DNA of 5,207 nt from an uncultured Bacillota bacterium (lineage in GTDB: Bacteria; Bacillota; Clostridia; Christensenellales; UBA1242), in assembly GCA_900555365.1 (NCBI GenBank), contig USKO01000051.1, positions 1-5,207 on the forward strand. Direction: 5' to 3'. Under the pieces are notes generated by a model. The model was not told the origin of the DNA. It searched no databases and saw only the letters and a program-made list of their open reading frames with translations. Below, in pieces: positions 5,032 through 5,207 of this stretch (positions are counted from its first letter, which is position 1; each line of letters opens with the position of its first letter). The translations under genes and the position numbers were made by a program.

Positions 5032-5207
5032 TTACTTTTTATTTTCTTTTTTAACAATTACTGTTTCGTTTTTATATGTCCCACATTTCTTGCAAACTTC
5101 ATGAGGTTTCTTCATTTCGTGGCATTGAGGACATTCAACAAGAGTAGGCATTGCTGCTTTGCTATTAGCAGAATGTCTTGAATTTCTATTCGCTTTTGAA
5201 ACTTTAT
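5032..5207 (-). CDS. rpmF: 50S ribosomal protein L32 (5' end outside the window)
   Basis: Small zinc-ribbon protein of the large ribosomal subunit. The window holds 57 codons plus the stop and two bases of the next codon. The visible protein begins KVSKANRNSRHSANSK, the basic N-terminal arm typical of L32, continues MPTLVECPQC, and ends in VKKENKK. The four zinc ligands are intact as C-x2-C-x9-C-x2-C (CPQC ... CKKCG). L32 normally starts MAVPK(R/K) and is about 60 residues, so only around six codons are missing at the right edge. The four-cysteine form rather than the cysteine-less form is present. rpmF next to plsX is a widespread bacterial arrangement, but here a terminator and 345 bases lie between them. 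Confidence 0.95.
   Translation of the reverse strand, partial: KVSKANRNSRHSANSKAAMPTLVECPQCHEMKKPHEVCKKCGTYKNETVIVKKENKK

Noticed and set aside
4851..5057. Minus-strand open frame of 68 codons
   Set aside because: It overlaps the 3' end of rpmF in another frame and runs straight through the strong rpmF terminator. No ribosome binding site.
1..5207. An undescribed biological system across the window
   Set aside because: All four genes belong to well-known housekeeping families in their usual order. The only unexplained signal is the smc break at the left edge.

Overview
The window reads as chromosomal DNA of an AT-rich, low-GC Gram-positive bacterium (Bacillota, most likely a Clostridia-type lineage). 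G+C looks like about one third by eye and was not computed. Evidence for the lineage is the gene order rpmF - plsX - rnc - smc, all on the minus strand, AAGGAG-type ribosome binding sites, and the motifs of the four proteins. All four genes are housekeeping genes and every one ends in TAA. I see no phage, CRISPR, defence or biosynthetic system.

Layout in the direction of transcription, right to left. The right edge (5032-5207) holds the 3' part of rpmF (ribosomal protein L32), whose first few codons lie outside the window. An intrinsic terminator follows directly (4999-5024). A 345-base gap (4687-5031) then carries a short tandem repeat, two palindromic structures and two candidate promoters for plsX. 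plsX (3685-4686, phosphate acyltransferase of phospholipid synthesis) and rnc (3059-3673, RNase III) lie 11 bases apart, with the rnc ribosome binding site overlapping the plsX stop, so they should form one operon. No acyl carrier protein gene sits between them. A 148-base AT-rich gap holds a candidate extended -10 promoter for smc. The smc gene (34-2910) runs to the left edge.

The one real anomaly is smc. It encodes a good N-terminal ATPase head, long coiled coils and a hinge, but stops at 958 residues, just after the returning coiled coil ends at EEYSLS. The C-terminal head (ABC signature and Walker B), about 200 residues in this family, is not encoded in frame. The stop is followed within 8 bases by a 7-bp hairpin that looks like a bidirectional terminator. 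Only 33 bases remain before the edge, so the window cannot tell apart a nonsense mutation, a sequencing or assembly error, an insertion or rearrangement junction, or a recoding event.

Functionally the genes cover translation (L32), membrane lipid initiation (PlsX), RNA processing (RNase III) and chromosome condensation (SMC). This is a classic conserved Bacillota cluster rather than a dedicated pathway.
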